Source of the DNA: JBEKCP01 sp050014815
Lineage (GTDB): Bacteria > Planctomycetota > Planctomycetia > Pirellulales > Thermoguttaceae
Length of the DNA: 11,916 nt
Assembly: GCA_050014815.1 (NCBI GenBank)
Contig: JBEKCP010000109.1
Location: forward strand, 1 to 11,916
Direction: 5' to 3'
The stretch's first letter is position 1. Each line of letters begins with the position of its first letter. The translations under genes and the position numbers were made by a program. A model generated the notes under the pieces. It did no database searches and was not told the DNA's origin. It worked only from the letters and a program-made list of their open reading frames with translations. Positions 1-6,115 of this stretch are shown here, in pieces.

Positions 1-1086
1 CGCAAGCGTCCACTCCAGCAGCTTGAGCGTCAAGAGCAGCCCGCGAACGCTTGCCTCGGGGTGCATGACGATCGACTCGACCACGTCCAGCGTGTAGCTG
101 GGGGCGACGTTCATGTCGGCCGTCAGCCAGCGGATTTTGCGGAATTCCCGCCGCGGAACGTCCGCGGCGCGGCGGCGGATGTGCCGGAATCGAGGATGCC
201 CGAGGACGGCCGGGTCCATTTCCGCCGGGTCGATGCCGAGGACCTCCAGGCCCCGGGCCAAGAGGGCCTGGCTGGCCCCGCCGGGGGCACTGCCGATCTC
301 CGCGCATCGGGCCCGCTTGGGAATCGGCAGTTCCGACCACCGCAAGGCCTCTTCCATCTTCAACCACGCCCGGCTTACGGCATCTGGCGGCAGCGCCAGC
401 GGCATCAGGCCGCCGGGCCATCGCGTCGGGACCGATCGGGCCCGGTGGTAGCCGATCCACCACTGGCCCGGATCGACCACCGCGCAGTCCAACACCCAGT
501 CGCCGATCCTCGCGGGCTGGGCCAGGTGGTTGCCGCCGGCGAGGGCCTGCGGCGAGGGGCAGGTGCGGCGGAGCGCCTCGTAGGCTTCCACGGCCGCCGG
601 GGTGATCGAGGGCTCGAAGCGGTGCTCCCCCGGCTCGAACCGATCCCGCTCCCAGGCGTGGATCCGCGTCGCCGGCCGATCGCCGAATCGGTCCCAGACG
701 GCGCGGGCAAGGGCGGCGGAGCGAAAGGGAGACAAGGAGACAGGGAGAGGGGGAGACAGGGAGAGGGGGAGACAGGGAGCAAGCGAGATCGCAACACACT
801 CCTTATCTCCTTGTCTCCCTGTCTCCTTGTCCCCTTGTCTCCCCGTCTTTTCGCTTTGTGCCGTCTCTTCGACCTTCCCGAGCGAGAACCCCCAGGCCCT
901 GGCAAAGACCGAATCGAGGTCGAAGTTGCCGGGCAAATGGAATCCGTCGGGCAGCTTGAAGGTCAGAAAGCCCGGCCGCGAGAACGCCCCACGGAAGTCG
1001 GGCCACCGCCGCGCCAACTCGTCCTTGACGGCTTTCTCGGCCCCGACCTGGCAAGTCACGAACACGAAACGTTGTTGGGCCAACAC
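1..1086 (-). CDS. RlmM-like SAM-dependent RNA 2'-O-methyltransferase, 5' part (3' end beyond window)
   Basis: The minus strand reads open without a stop for 362 codons, from GTG at 1086 to the window edge; there is no ATG near the start. The protein begins with a THUMP-like module (residues 1-70, with FVFVTCQVGAEKAVKDELA and a FSRPGFLTFKLP stretch). A repeat-encoded linker follows (about 78-122), then a Rossmann methyltransferase domain. SAM-binding motif I is EIGSAPGGAS at 263-272, the acidic residue is D286 in LGID, and a D324/K355 pair (ADM and LTLKL) fits the K-D-K type of catalytic centre of RrmJ/RlmM enzymes. In Escherichia coli RlmM methylates the ribose of a 23S rRNA cytidine; the same target here is inferred. 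The start could instead be TTG at 1083, or lie upstream inside the inverted-repeat element, because the frame stays open to about 1192. No clear ribosome binding site is visible. The family is well supported, the exact substrate is not. Confidence 0.85.
   Translation of the reverse strand, partial: MLAQQRFVFVTCQVGAEKAVKDELARRWPDFRGAFSRPGFLTFKLPDGFHLPGNFDLDSVFARAWGFSLGKVEETAQSEKTGRQGDKETGRQGDKECVAISLAPCLPLSLSPPLPVSLSPFRSAALARAVWDRFGDRPATRIHAWERDRFEPGEHRFEPSITPAAVEAYEALRRTCPSPQALAGGNHLAQPARIGDWVLDCAVVDPGQWWIGYHRARSVPTRWPGGLMPLALPPDAVSRAWLKMEEALRWSELPIPKRARCAEIGSAPGGASQALLARGLEVLGIDPAEMDPAVLGHPRFRHIRRRAADVPRREFRKIRWLTADMNVAPSYTLDVVESIVMHPEASVRGLLLTLKLLEWTLA
721..854. repeat. Octamer tandem-repeat hairpin element inside the methyltransferase gene
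   Basis: About 725-779 is built from 8-base units GAGACAGG/GAGACAAG/GAGAGGGG. About 801-849 holds the reverse-complement units (CTTGTCTC, CCTGTCTC and variants). A short non-repeat loop (780-800) separates the two arms, so the whole is one long imperfect inverted repeat. Its ends also mirror each other (GCGAAAGGGAGACAAGG on the left, a CTTGTCTCCC...TTTTCGC end on the right). On the minus strand it is read in frame as an eight-residue periodic peptide (RQGDKETG then RQGDKE), followed by a P/L/S-rich stretch. This resembles the short tandemly repeated repetitive sequences known from cyanobacteria. Insertion into a pre-existing gene is inferred, because the flanking protein parts look like a normal family member. 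Confidence 0.85.
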
Positions 1087-1093
1087 GGTACCA

Positions 1094-1199
1094 CTAAATA
1101 GACTTGCGTGATTCTGGGAGGAAAGCCCCCGGACTGCGTCCGGGGGTTGCGGGGTGACACCGGGCACCAAACCTCCCGGAATCGTGCAAGGCTATTTAG
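1094..1199. repeat. 106-bp imperfect inverted-repeat element with nested hairpins (MITE-like or structured RNA)
   Basis: The outer arms 1094-1121 and 1172-1199 are reverse complements at 24 of 28 positions. Inside is a perfect 9-bp stem, CCCCCGGAC (1126-1134) with GTCCGGGGG (1138-1146), and a 3-base loop. A second small self-complementary stretch follows (GGTGACACC, near 1153-1161). Three of the four outer-arm mismatches become G-U pairs if the plus strand is transcribed, leaving 27 of 28 positions paired; the minus-strand RNA would not gain these pairs. There is no transposase ORF inside. It sits between the methyltransferase start (8 bp away) and the 1343 gene. It could be a non-autonomous mobile element, a REP-like repeat or a structured RNA. 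Confidence 0.75.
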
Positions 1200-1289
1200 A
1201 GCACCAAACTCTCTCCCGTGCAATGGGACGCCGCTTACGGCTTCCACGTTATCTCGGGAGCCACGGTTCCCTCGCTCGCAACGGCGTTG

Positions 1290-1295
1290 TACAAT
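1290..1295 (+). promoter_or_regulatory. Possible -10 box for the ABC export gene unit
   Basis: TACAAT lies about 47 bases before the ATG at 1343, between the inverted-repeat element and the first gene of the unit. No convincing -35 hexamer is seen at 16-18 bases upstream, so this is only a candidate. Confidence 0.3.
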
Positions 1296-1342
1296 AGGGG
1301 GGGTGTCCCGTATTCATCGGCCAGGCAACCTTGAGCAGAGCG

Positions 1343-2296
1343 ATGGGCAGTCGATGGTATCCTCTGGCGGTCGTCGTCTTGTGGCTGTCGGCCATGAGTT
1401 GGCTGGTCGTGACGCAGGTGGTGCCGCCGATGGTGGTTGGCAAGCCGCCGATCTACCACCAGACGGGCGCCGCCGACAGCGAGCCGGAGCCGCCGGTGGG
1501 CTGGAACATGTCGTGGAACGGACGGCATCTGGGCTGGGCATTGAGCAAAGCGACCCAAGTGCCTGGCGAGGGGACGGTGATCTGGAGCCGGCTTCACTTC
1601 GACCCCCTTTCGCTGGACCAGCTTTTTTCCGCGTGGCCGGGCATTCTCGGCCCGATGCGCGGCCTCCCTTCCGCCCGGCTTCAGTTGGAGGCCGACAGCA
1701 CGTTGCGGCTCGATCTGCTGGGCCACCTGATCGATTTCGATTCGGTGCTGAAGATTGTGCCTGGGCATAGCCTGATCCGGCTGCGGGCCGCCCCGGACGG
1801 GTCGGACCTGGCCCTGTCGCTCCGCGTCCAGGATGCCGCGTACGACCTGAAGGTCCCGCTGGGACCCGAGGGGATGCTCCACGACAGCTTTTCGCCGGAA
1901 ATGCACTTGGGGGGGCTCCGTGCTGGGCAACGATGGACCGTGCCCTCGTACAGCCCCCTCAACTCGATCACCGATCCCAAGCATCCCATCGAGATCCTTC
2001 TGGCCCGCGTCGAGGAGTCGACGTCGATCGTCTGGAACAAGCGGAGCGAGGAGGTGTGGCTGGTGGTCTACCGGACGAACGAGGCAGTGGGGCCGGCGAG
2101 CGACAAGAACATCCGGACCAAGCTGTGGGTCCACCGGGATGGCAAGGTCTTGCGGCAGCAGATCTACACGCTGGGAGGCTCGCTCGTGTTCAACCGGATG
2201 TCCGACCAGGATGTGTCGCGCCTGCTGGAGACGGCGATCGAGGGCCGGAACGTCCGTGTTCCGGCGGCCGTGCCCTCCGGGCCGATGGAACGATAG
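1343..2296 (+). CDS. Membrane-anchored protein of unknown function, first gene of ABC unit
   Basis: I do not recognise this 317-residue protein. It starts with a short charged segment and a hydrophobic helix (about residues 6-25, PLAVVVLWLSAMSWLVVTQV), an uncleaved-looking signal anchor. That predicts a single-pass inner-membrane protein with its soluble C-terminal part outside the cytoplasm. The soluble part is a mixed, beta-rich-looking sequence without cysteine motifs, metal sites or recognisable catalytic residues. It ends 20 bp before the ABC ATPase gene, so the two are very likely co-transcribed, suggesting an accessory role in the export system; that is inference. ATG at 1343 was chosen; TTG at 1331 would add four residues. 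Neither has a strong ribosome binding site. Confidence 0.8.
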   Translation: MGSRWYPLAVVVLWLSAMSWLVVTQVVPPMVVGKPPIYHQTGAADSEPEPPVGWNMSWNGRHLGWALSKATQVPGEGTVIWSRLHFDPLSLDQLFSAWPGILGPMRGLPSARLQLEADSTLRLDLLGHLIDFDSVLKIVPGHSLIRLRAAPDGSDLALSLRVQDAAYDLKVPLGPEGMLHDSFSPEMHLGGLRAGQRWTVPSYSPLNSITDPKHPIEILLARVEESTSIVWNKRSEEVWLVVYRTNEAVGPASDKNIRTKLWVHRDGKVLRQQIYTLGGSLVFNRMSDQDVSRLLETAIEGRNVRVPAAVPSGPMER

Positions 2297-2316
2297 GGGA
2301 GCCTGCCGGGGAATCC

Positions 2317-3078
2317 ATGAGCATGATCGAACTGGAGAACGTAACGCGGCGATACGGACAGGTCGTGGCCGTCAACGGCCTGACGCTGACCGTGGAACCC
2401 GGAGAGGTCTTCGCACTGTTGGGCCCGAACGGGGCGGGCAAGACGACGGCCATCCGGGTGCTCGTAGGATTGTTGCGGCCGGACGAGGGGACCGTCCGCG
2501 TGTGCGGTTACGACACGGCCGATTGCCCCCGCCAGGCGGTCGGCAACATCGGTTACGTGCCCGAGGATCCCTTCCTCTACGAGAAGCTCTCGGGTCGCGA
2601 GTTCCTGGAATTCGCGGCCCAGATGCACGGTCTGGACCGCCCGACCCTCAAACGCCGGATTGCCCGCGAGAGCGAGCGATTCGACCTGGCCGGGTTCCTG
2701 GACGATCTGACCGAGACCTACTCGCATGGGATGAAGCAACGACTGGTCTTTGCCTCGGCCCTCCTGCACGATCCCCTGGTGCTGGTGGTCGACGAGCCGA
2801 TGGTGGGGCTGGATCCGCGGAGCGTCCGGACGGCGAAGGACCTGATGCGGTCGCGGGCGGCGGAGGGCTCGGCGGTCTTCATGTCGACGCACACGCTGGA
2901 CATCGCGGAAGAAATCGCCGACCGGATCGGGGTCCTGCAAGGCGGGCGGCTGGCGTTTCTCGGGAGCCTCTCCGACCTGCGGCGCGAGTTGGCCTCGCCG
3001 GAGGCCTCGCTGGAGCCGCTCTTCCTGGAGCTGACCAAGGGCCCGGGCGCGCTGGAACCCAAGGCGGTGACCCCATGA
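2317..3078 (+). CDS. ABC transporter ATP-binding protein
   Basis: This 253-residue ATPase would power the permease encoded immediately downstream. Walker A is GPNGAGKTT at 36-44. The signature is a YSHGMKQR variant at 135-142. Walker B is LVLVVDEP at 154-161 followed by a D-loop GLDP, and the H-loop histidine is H192 in MSTHTLD. The Q-loop region reads YVPEDPFLYEKLSG, the PED form common in ABC-2 type (CcmA-like) exporters, where Glu stands where Gln is usual. The start ATG at 2317 follows GGGGA with a short spacing; a second in-frame ATG is at 2323. The stop overlaps the permease start (ATGA at 3075-3078), which implies translational coupling. The substrate is unknown. Confidence 0.95.
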   Translation: MSMIELENVTRRYGQVVAVNGLTLTVEPGEVFALLGPNGAGKTTAIRVLVGLLRPDEGTVRVCGYDTADCPRQAVGNIGYVPEDPFLYEKLSGREFLEFAAQMHGLDRPTLKRRIARESERFDLAGFLDDLTETYSHGMKQRLVFASALLHDPLVLVVDEPMVGLDPRSVRTAKDLMRSRAAEGSAVFMSTHTLDIAEEIADRIGVLQGGRLAFLGSLSDLRRELASPEASLEPLFLELTKGPGALEPKAVTP

Positions 3079-4841
3079 GCCGCGCGGCTGCCGGGGAGCG
3101 TGGCGGGGAGCTGCCGTCGGTCGAAGAGGAAGCCCGCGGATTCCGCCGGCTCCAGTGGCGGATCGTCCGCACGATCCTGGGGCAGACGTTGTCCTCGGCG
3201 AGGTTTCGGGCAGCGGTGCTCCTGGGCCTCAGCGCGGTGTTGTGGCTGGTGCTGTTCGCCGCGGTCCGCGAGGGATTCGGCTTCTTGAAGACGACCATCG
3301 CCCACCCCACGTACGAGCACGTGATCCACGGCCTGTTCTCGACGTTCTTCCTCTGGCTGATGGCGATGCTCCTGTTCTCGTCGAGCCTGATTCTCTACGG
3401 GTCGCTGTTCCGGTCCCGCGAAGTGGCGATGCTCTTGACGCTTCCGGTCCGGACGGAGCGAATCTTCCTGCACAAGTTCCAGGAGGCCCTGGTGCTGAGC
3501 ACTTGGGGGTTCCTGCTCCTGGGGAGCCCCATGCTGCTGGCTTACGGGATGGCGGCCGGCGCGCCGTGGTACTACTACGCGATGTTGCTGCCGCTGATGC
3601 TGGCCTTCGTCTACATCCCGGTGGTGCTGGGCGCGCTCTTGTGCCTGGAGGTGATGCGCCGGGTGCCCGGCGGCCGGAAGCTCGTGGTCGTGCTCGGCGT
3701 CCTCTTCCTGTTGGGGACGATGGTCTGGTTCGTCGGAGGGCTCTTGGCCCGCCCGGCAAGCGAACTGCTGACCACCCAGTGGTTCCACGACATGCTCGGG
3801 CGGCTGGAGCTGACCGAGCAGCGGCTGCTGCCGAACTGGTGGCTGAGCTCGGCCCTGCTGGAGAGCGCCGGCGGCGCGTGGTCCGAAGGGGTCCTCTTCC
3901 TGACGCTGCTGGTGGCCAACGCGCTGTTCTTCCGCCAGGCGGCCGTCTGGGCGGCGGCCCGGTTGTACCGCCGGGCGTACAGCCGGGCATGCGGCGCGGG
4001 TGGCGGCCGTCGCCGGGCCTGGCTGGCCGGGGTCGACTCGGCCGTGGCTGCCGCGGTGCCGCTCCTTCCCCGTTCCGTCCGCCTGATGCTCGCGAAGGAC
4101 CTGCGCCTCTTCCGCCGCGACCCCGTCCAATGGTCGCAGTTCGTGATCGTCCTGGCACTGCTGGGACTCTACTCGATCAACGTCCATCCGCTCCAGACGG
4201 CGATCAGCTACGTCGGCTGGGTGAGCATGGTCAGCTTCACGAACCTGTGCGTCATGGGGCTCCTGATGGCGACGTTCACCACGCGTTTCATCTTCCCCAT
4301 GATCAGCCTCGAGGGCCGGCGGCTCTGGTTCCTCGGCCTGCTCCCCCTGCGGCGCGAGACCGTCCTGTGGAGCAAGTTCCTCTTCTCCGTCGGCAGCCTC
4401 TGGTTGCCTTCCGCGATACTGGTCTTCCTGAGCGATTGGACGCTGCGGGTCCCGTCATGGATGTGCGCCAACCACCAGGTGGCGTGCGGGGTGCTGGTGG
4501 TGGGGCTGTCGGGCATGGCCGTGGGGCTGGGCGCCCGGCTGCCGAGCCTCCGCGAGCCCTCCCCCTCCCGGATCGCCGCGGGCTTCGGCGGCACGCTGAA
4601 TCTCGTGCTCGGCACACTGTATATCCTGGTGGTGGCCGGTCTGATGGCCTTGCCCTGCCACTTCCAGTTCGTCGCCCAGGCAGCCAGGCCGGAGGTCCCG
4701 CTCGGCGATTTCTCGGCGTGGGCACGTGTCCTGCGGTGGTGGCTTCTCGGGGGCACATCGGCCAGCATCCTCTTGGGGGTGGCGGTCACGGCAGCGGTCC
4801 TGCGGATGGGGTTCCGGGCGTTTCGGCGCCTGGAATGCTGA
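3075..4841 (+). CDS. ABC-2 type transporter permease, large integral membrane protein
   Basis: This 588-residue protein is the membrane partner of the ATPase whose gene it overlaps by four bases. A charged cytoplasmic N-terminus (1-44) precedes hydrophobic helices at roughly 45-63, 85-108, 138-160, 166-190 and 201-222. A polar segment around residues 224-275 follows, then a second set of helices from about 350 to the end, so it looks like two membrane halves joined in one chain. Single-chain doubling would let one protein replace a permease dimer, but this was not checked by alignment. Segments such as LFRSREVAMLLTLPVRTERI, between helices 2 and 3, resemble cytoplasmic coupling loops of putative ABC exporters. 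No periplasmic or catalytic domain is visible. Substrate and direction cannot be read from sequence; export is inferred from the ATPase type. Confidence 0.9.
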   Translation: MSRAAAGERGGELPSVEEEARGFRRLQWRIVRTILGQTLSSARFRAAVLLGLSAVLWLVLFAAVREGFGFLKTTIAHPTYEHVIHGLFSTFFLWLMAMLLFSSSLILYGSLFRSREVAMLLTLPVRTERIFLHKFQEALVLSTWGFLLLGSPMLLAYGMAAGAPWYYYAMLLPLMLAFVYIPVVLGALLCLEVMRRVPGGRKLVVVLGVLFLLGTMVWFVGGLLARPASELLTTQWFHDMLGRLELTEQRLLPNWWLSSALLESAGGAWSEGVLFLTLLVANALFFRQAAVWAAARLYRRAYSRACGAGGGRRRAWLAGVDSAVAAAVPLLPRSVRLMLAKDLRLFRRDPVQWSQFVIVLALLGLYSINVHPLQTAISYVGWVSMVSFTNLCVMGLLMATFTTRFIFPMISLEGRRLWFLGLLPLRRETVLWSKFLFSVGSLWLPSAILVFLSDWTLRVPSWMCANHQVACGVLVVGLSGMAVGLGARLPSLREPSPSRIAAGFGGTLNLVLGTLYILVVAGLMALPCHFQFVAQAARPEVPLGDFSAWARVLRWWLLGGTSASILLGVAVTAAVLRMGFRAFRRLEC

Positions 4842-4857
4842 CAACGGATCTGGAAGG

Positions 4858-4863
4858 TATAAT
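4858..4863 (+). promoter_or_regulatory. TATAAT -10 box, predicted leaderless promoter
   Basis: A perfect TATAAT sits in the 28-bp gap after the permease gene and ends 6 bases before the ATG at 4870, so transcription would start at or within a base or two of the start codon. A CTGACA hexamer at 4838-4843 resembles a -35 box, but its spacing is only 14 bases. No ribosome binding site lies between the box and the ATG, which agrees with a leaderless mRNA. Confidence 0.55.
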
Positions 4864-4869
4864 CTCCGT

Positions 4870-6039
4870 ATGGTCCCCACCGGCCGCTTGCGGTTTCACA
4901 TGCTCTTCCTCCTGCTGGCGGCCGCGCCGGCCGGCGGGGTGCCCGTTTGCTCTTCGGCCGCGGGCGCGGACCAGGTCGCGATCCGCCGCGACGGGAAGAT
5001 GCTGGAAGTCGAAGGCCGCATCCTCCTGACGGCCCAGGACGGCGGCATCCTGCTGTTGGCCCGCGACGGCGTGCTCTGGAACATCCTTCCGGAAGAGCAA
5101 GTCCGGCAGACCCAGGACAAGACGGAATTCCGGGCCTACACGCCCCAGGAGATGTCCAAGCGGGTGCTGGCCGAGCTGCCCGGCGGGTTCAACGTGTACC
5201 CGACGGCCCATTACCTGATCTTTTACGACACGTCGCGGGTGTACGCCCAGTGGTGCGGATCGCTGTTCGAGCGGCTTTATGGGGCGTTCCGCAACGCGTG
5301 GTCGCACCGCGGATTCGAGCCCAACGAGCCCGAGTTCCCGCTGGTGGCCGTCATCTTCGCCGACAAGCGGTCGTATGCGAAGTTCTCGGAGAAGGCGTTG
5401 GGCGAGGCGGGCGAGGCGATCGTCGGCTACTTCAACCTCGTCACGAACCGGATGATCATGTGCGACCTGACGGGCGCGGGGGGCGCCGCGAGGGCGGGGC
5501 ACGCGAGCACGGCCGCCCAGATCAACCAGGTCCTCTCCGCCCCCGACGCGACCCAGACGGTGGCCACCATCGTCCACGAGGCGACGCACCAGATTGCGTT
5601 CAATTGCGGCCTCAACGTCCGCCTGAGCGATTGCCCGCTATGGCTGAGCGAGGGCATCGCCATGTACTTCGAGACGCCCGACCTCCACAGCGCCAAGGGT
5701 TGGGCCGGCGTGGGGGCGGTGAACCGCTCCCGGCTGGCGCAGCTCCACGCGTATCTCCCCAAGCGGCCCTCCGATTCCCTCAAAACGCTGCTGGCGACCG
5801 ACCGGCGGTTCCGCGACGTCAAGCAGTCGCTGGACGCTTACGCCGAGGCCTGGGCCATGGTCTACTTCCTCCTGCACCAGCATCCGAAGGAGTTCGTCGA
5901 GTACCTGAAGCTCGTGGCGTCGAAGCAGCCGCTGGTCCTCGACGGTCCCGACGGGCGGCTGGCGGAGTTCGAGAAGGTCTTCGGGCCGTGGAAGCGGCTG
6001 GACGCCGAATTCCTCCGGTTCATCACGCGGGTGCGGTGA
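4870..6039 (+). CDS. Exported DUF1570-type protein with HExxH metallopeptidase-like motif
   Basis: This 389-residue protein has a signal-peptide-like N-terminus (MVPTGRLRF, then a LFLLLAAAPAGG core, about residues 10-24) and should be exported. A short N-terminal beta-rich region (36-80) is followed by the main domain. H236-E-A-T-H240 with E261 in WLSEGIAMYFE gives the HExxH...E zinc ligand pattern of gluzincin-like (peptidase MA-type) enzymes. The surrounding sequence, with YFNLVTNRMIMCD before it and EAWAMVYFLLHQHP after it, fits the DUF1570 family common in planctomycetes. Proteolytic activity is inferred and no substrate is known. The start at 4870 was chosen for its TATAAT box and signal peptide; a later ATG at 4900 would still give a signal peptide. 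It follows the ABC genes by 28 bp, so it may be partly read through from them. It converges with hemH. Confidence 0.9.
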   Translation: MVPTGRLRFHMLFLLLAAAPAGGVPVCSSAAGADQVAIRRDGKMLEVEGRILLTAQDGGILLLARDGVLWNILPEEQVRQTQDKTEFRAYTPQEMSKRVLAELPGGFNVYPTAHYLIFYDTSRVYAQWCGSLFERLYGAFRNAWSHRGFEPNEPEFPLVAVIFADKRSYAKFSEKALGEAGEAIVGYFNLVTNRMIMCDLTGAGGAARAGHASTAAQINQVLSAPDATQTVATIVHEATHQIAFNCGLNVRLSDCPLWLSEGIAMYFETPDLHSAKGWAGVGAVNRSRLAQLHAYLPKRPSDSLKTLLATDRRFRDVKQSLDAYAEAWAMVYFLLHQHPKEFVEYLKLVASKQPLVLDGPDGRLAEFEKVFGPWKRLDAEFLRFITRVR

Positions 6040-6057
6040 CGCGAGGCCTCGGCTCAC
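6036..6057. terminator. Near-palindrome at the end of the DUF1570 gene, weak terminator candidate
   Basis: GTGA..CGAG-GC-CTCG..TCAC forms a 22-bp near-palindrome covering the stop codon, in the gap between two convergent genes. There is no T-run on either side and the loop would be very tight, so a terminator role is only possible. Confidence 0.2.
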
Positions 6058-6115
6058 GGCGGGCGAGCCCGATCGTCACTGAAATCTTTAACTGGCGGGC
6101 CATGAATAATCCGCG

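Noticed and set aside
721..854. CRISPR-like array
   Set aside because: The units are 8 bp and contiguous, with no spacers and no cas genes nearby.
405..905. Minus-strand open frame of 166 codons with a repeat-rich N-terminal part
   Set aside because: Same strand as the methyltransferase but another frame; the composition is arginine/serine/proline-rich with no motif.
61..1111. Long open frames on the plus strand opposite the methyltransferase (61-1101 and 602-1111)
   Set aside because: They are antisense shadows; their translations show no family likeness and are Arg/Gly/Pro-rich, while the minus strand reads a recognisable THUMP/methyltransferase protein through the same region.
1235..2134. 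Minus-strand open frame of 299 codons opposite the first gene of the ABC unit
   Set aside because: High GC opens antisense frames; there is no recognisable motif and no operon logic, and the plus-strand gene has a membrane anchor and tight spacing to its neighbour.
2718..4187. Minus-strand open frame of 489 codons across the ABC genes
   Set aside because: Gln/Arg/Pro/Glu-rich antisense translation of two well supported genes.
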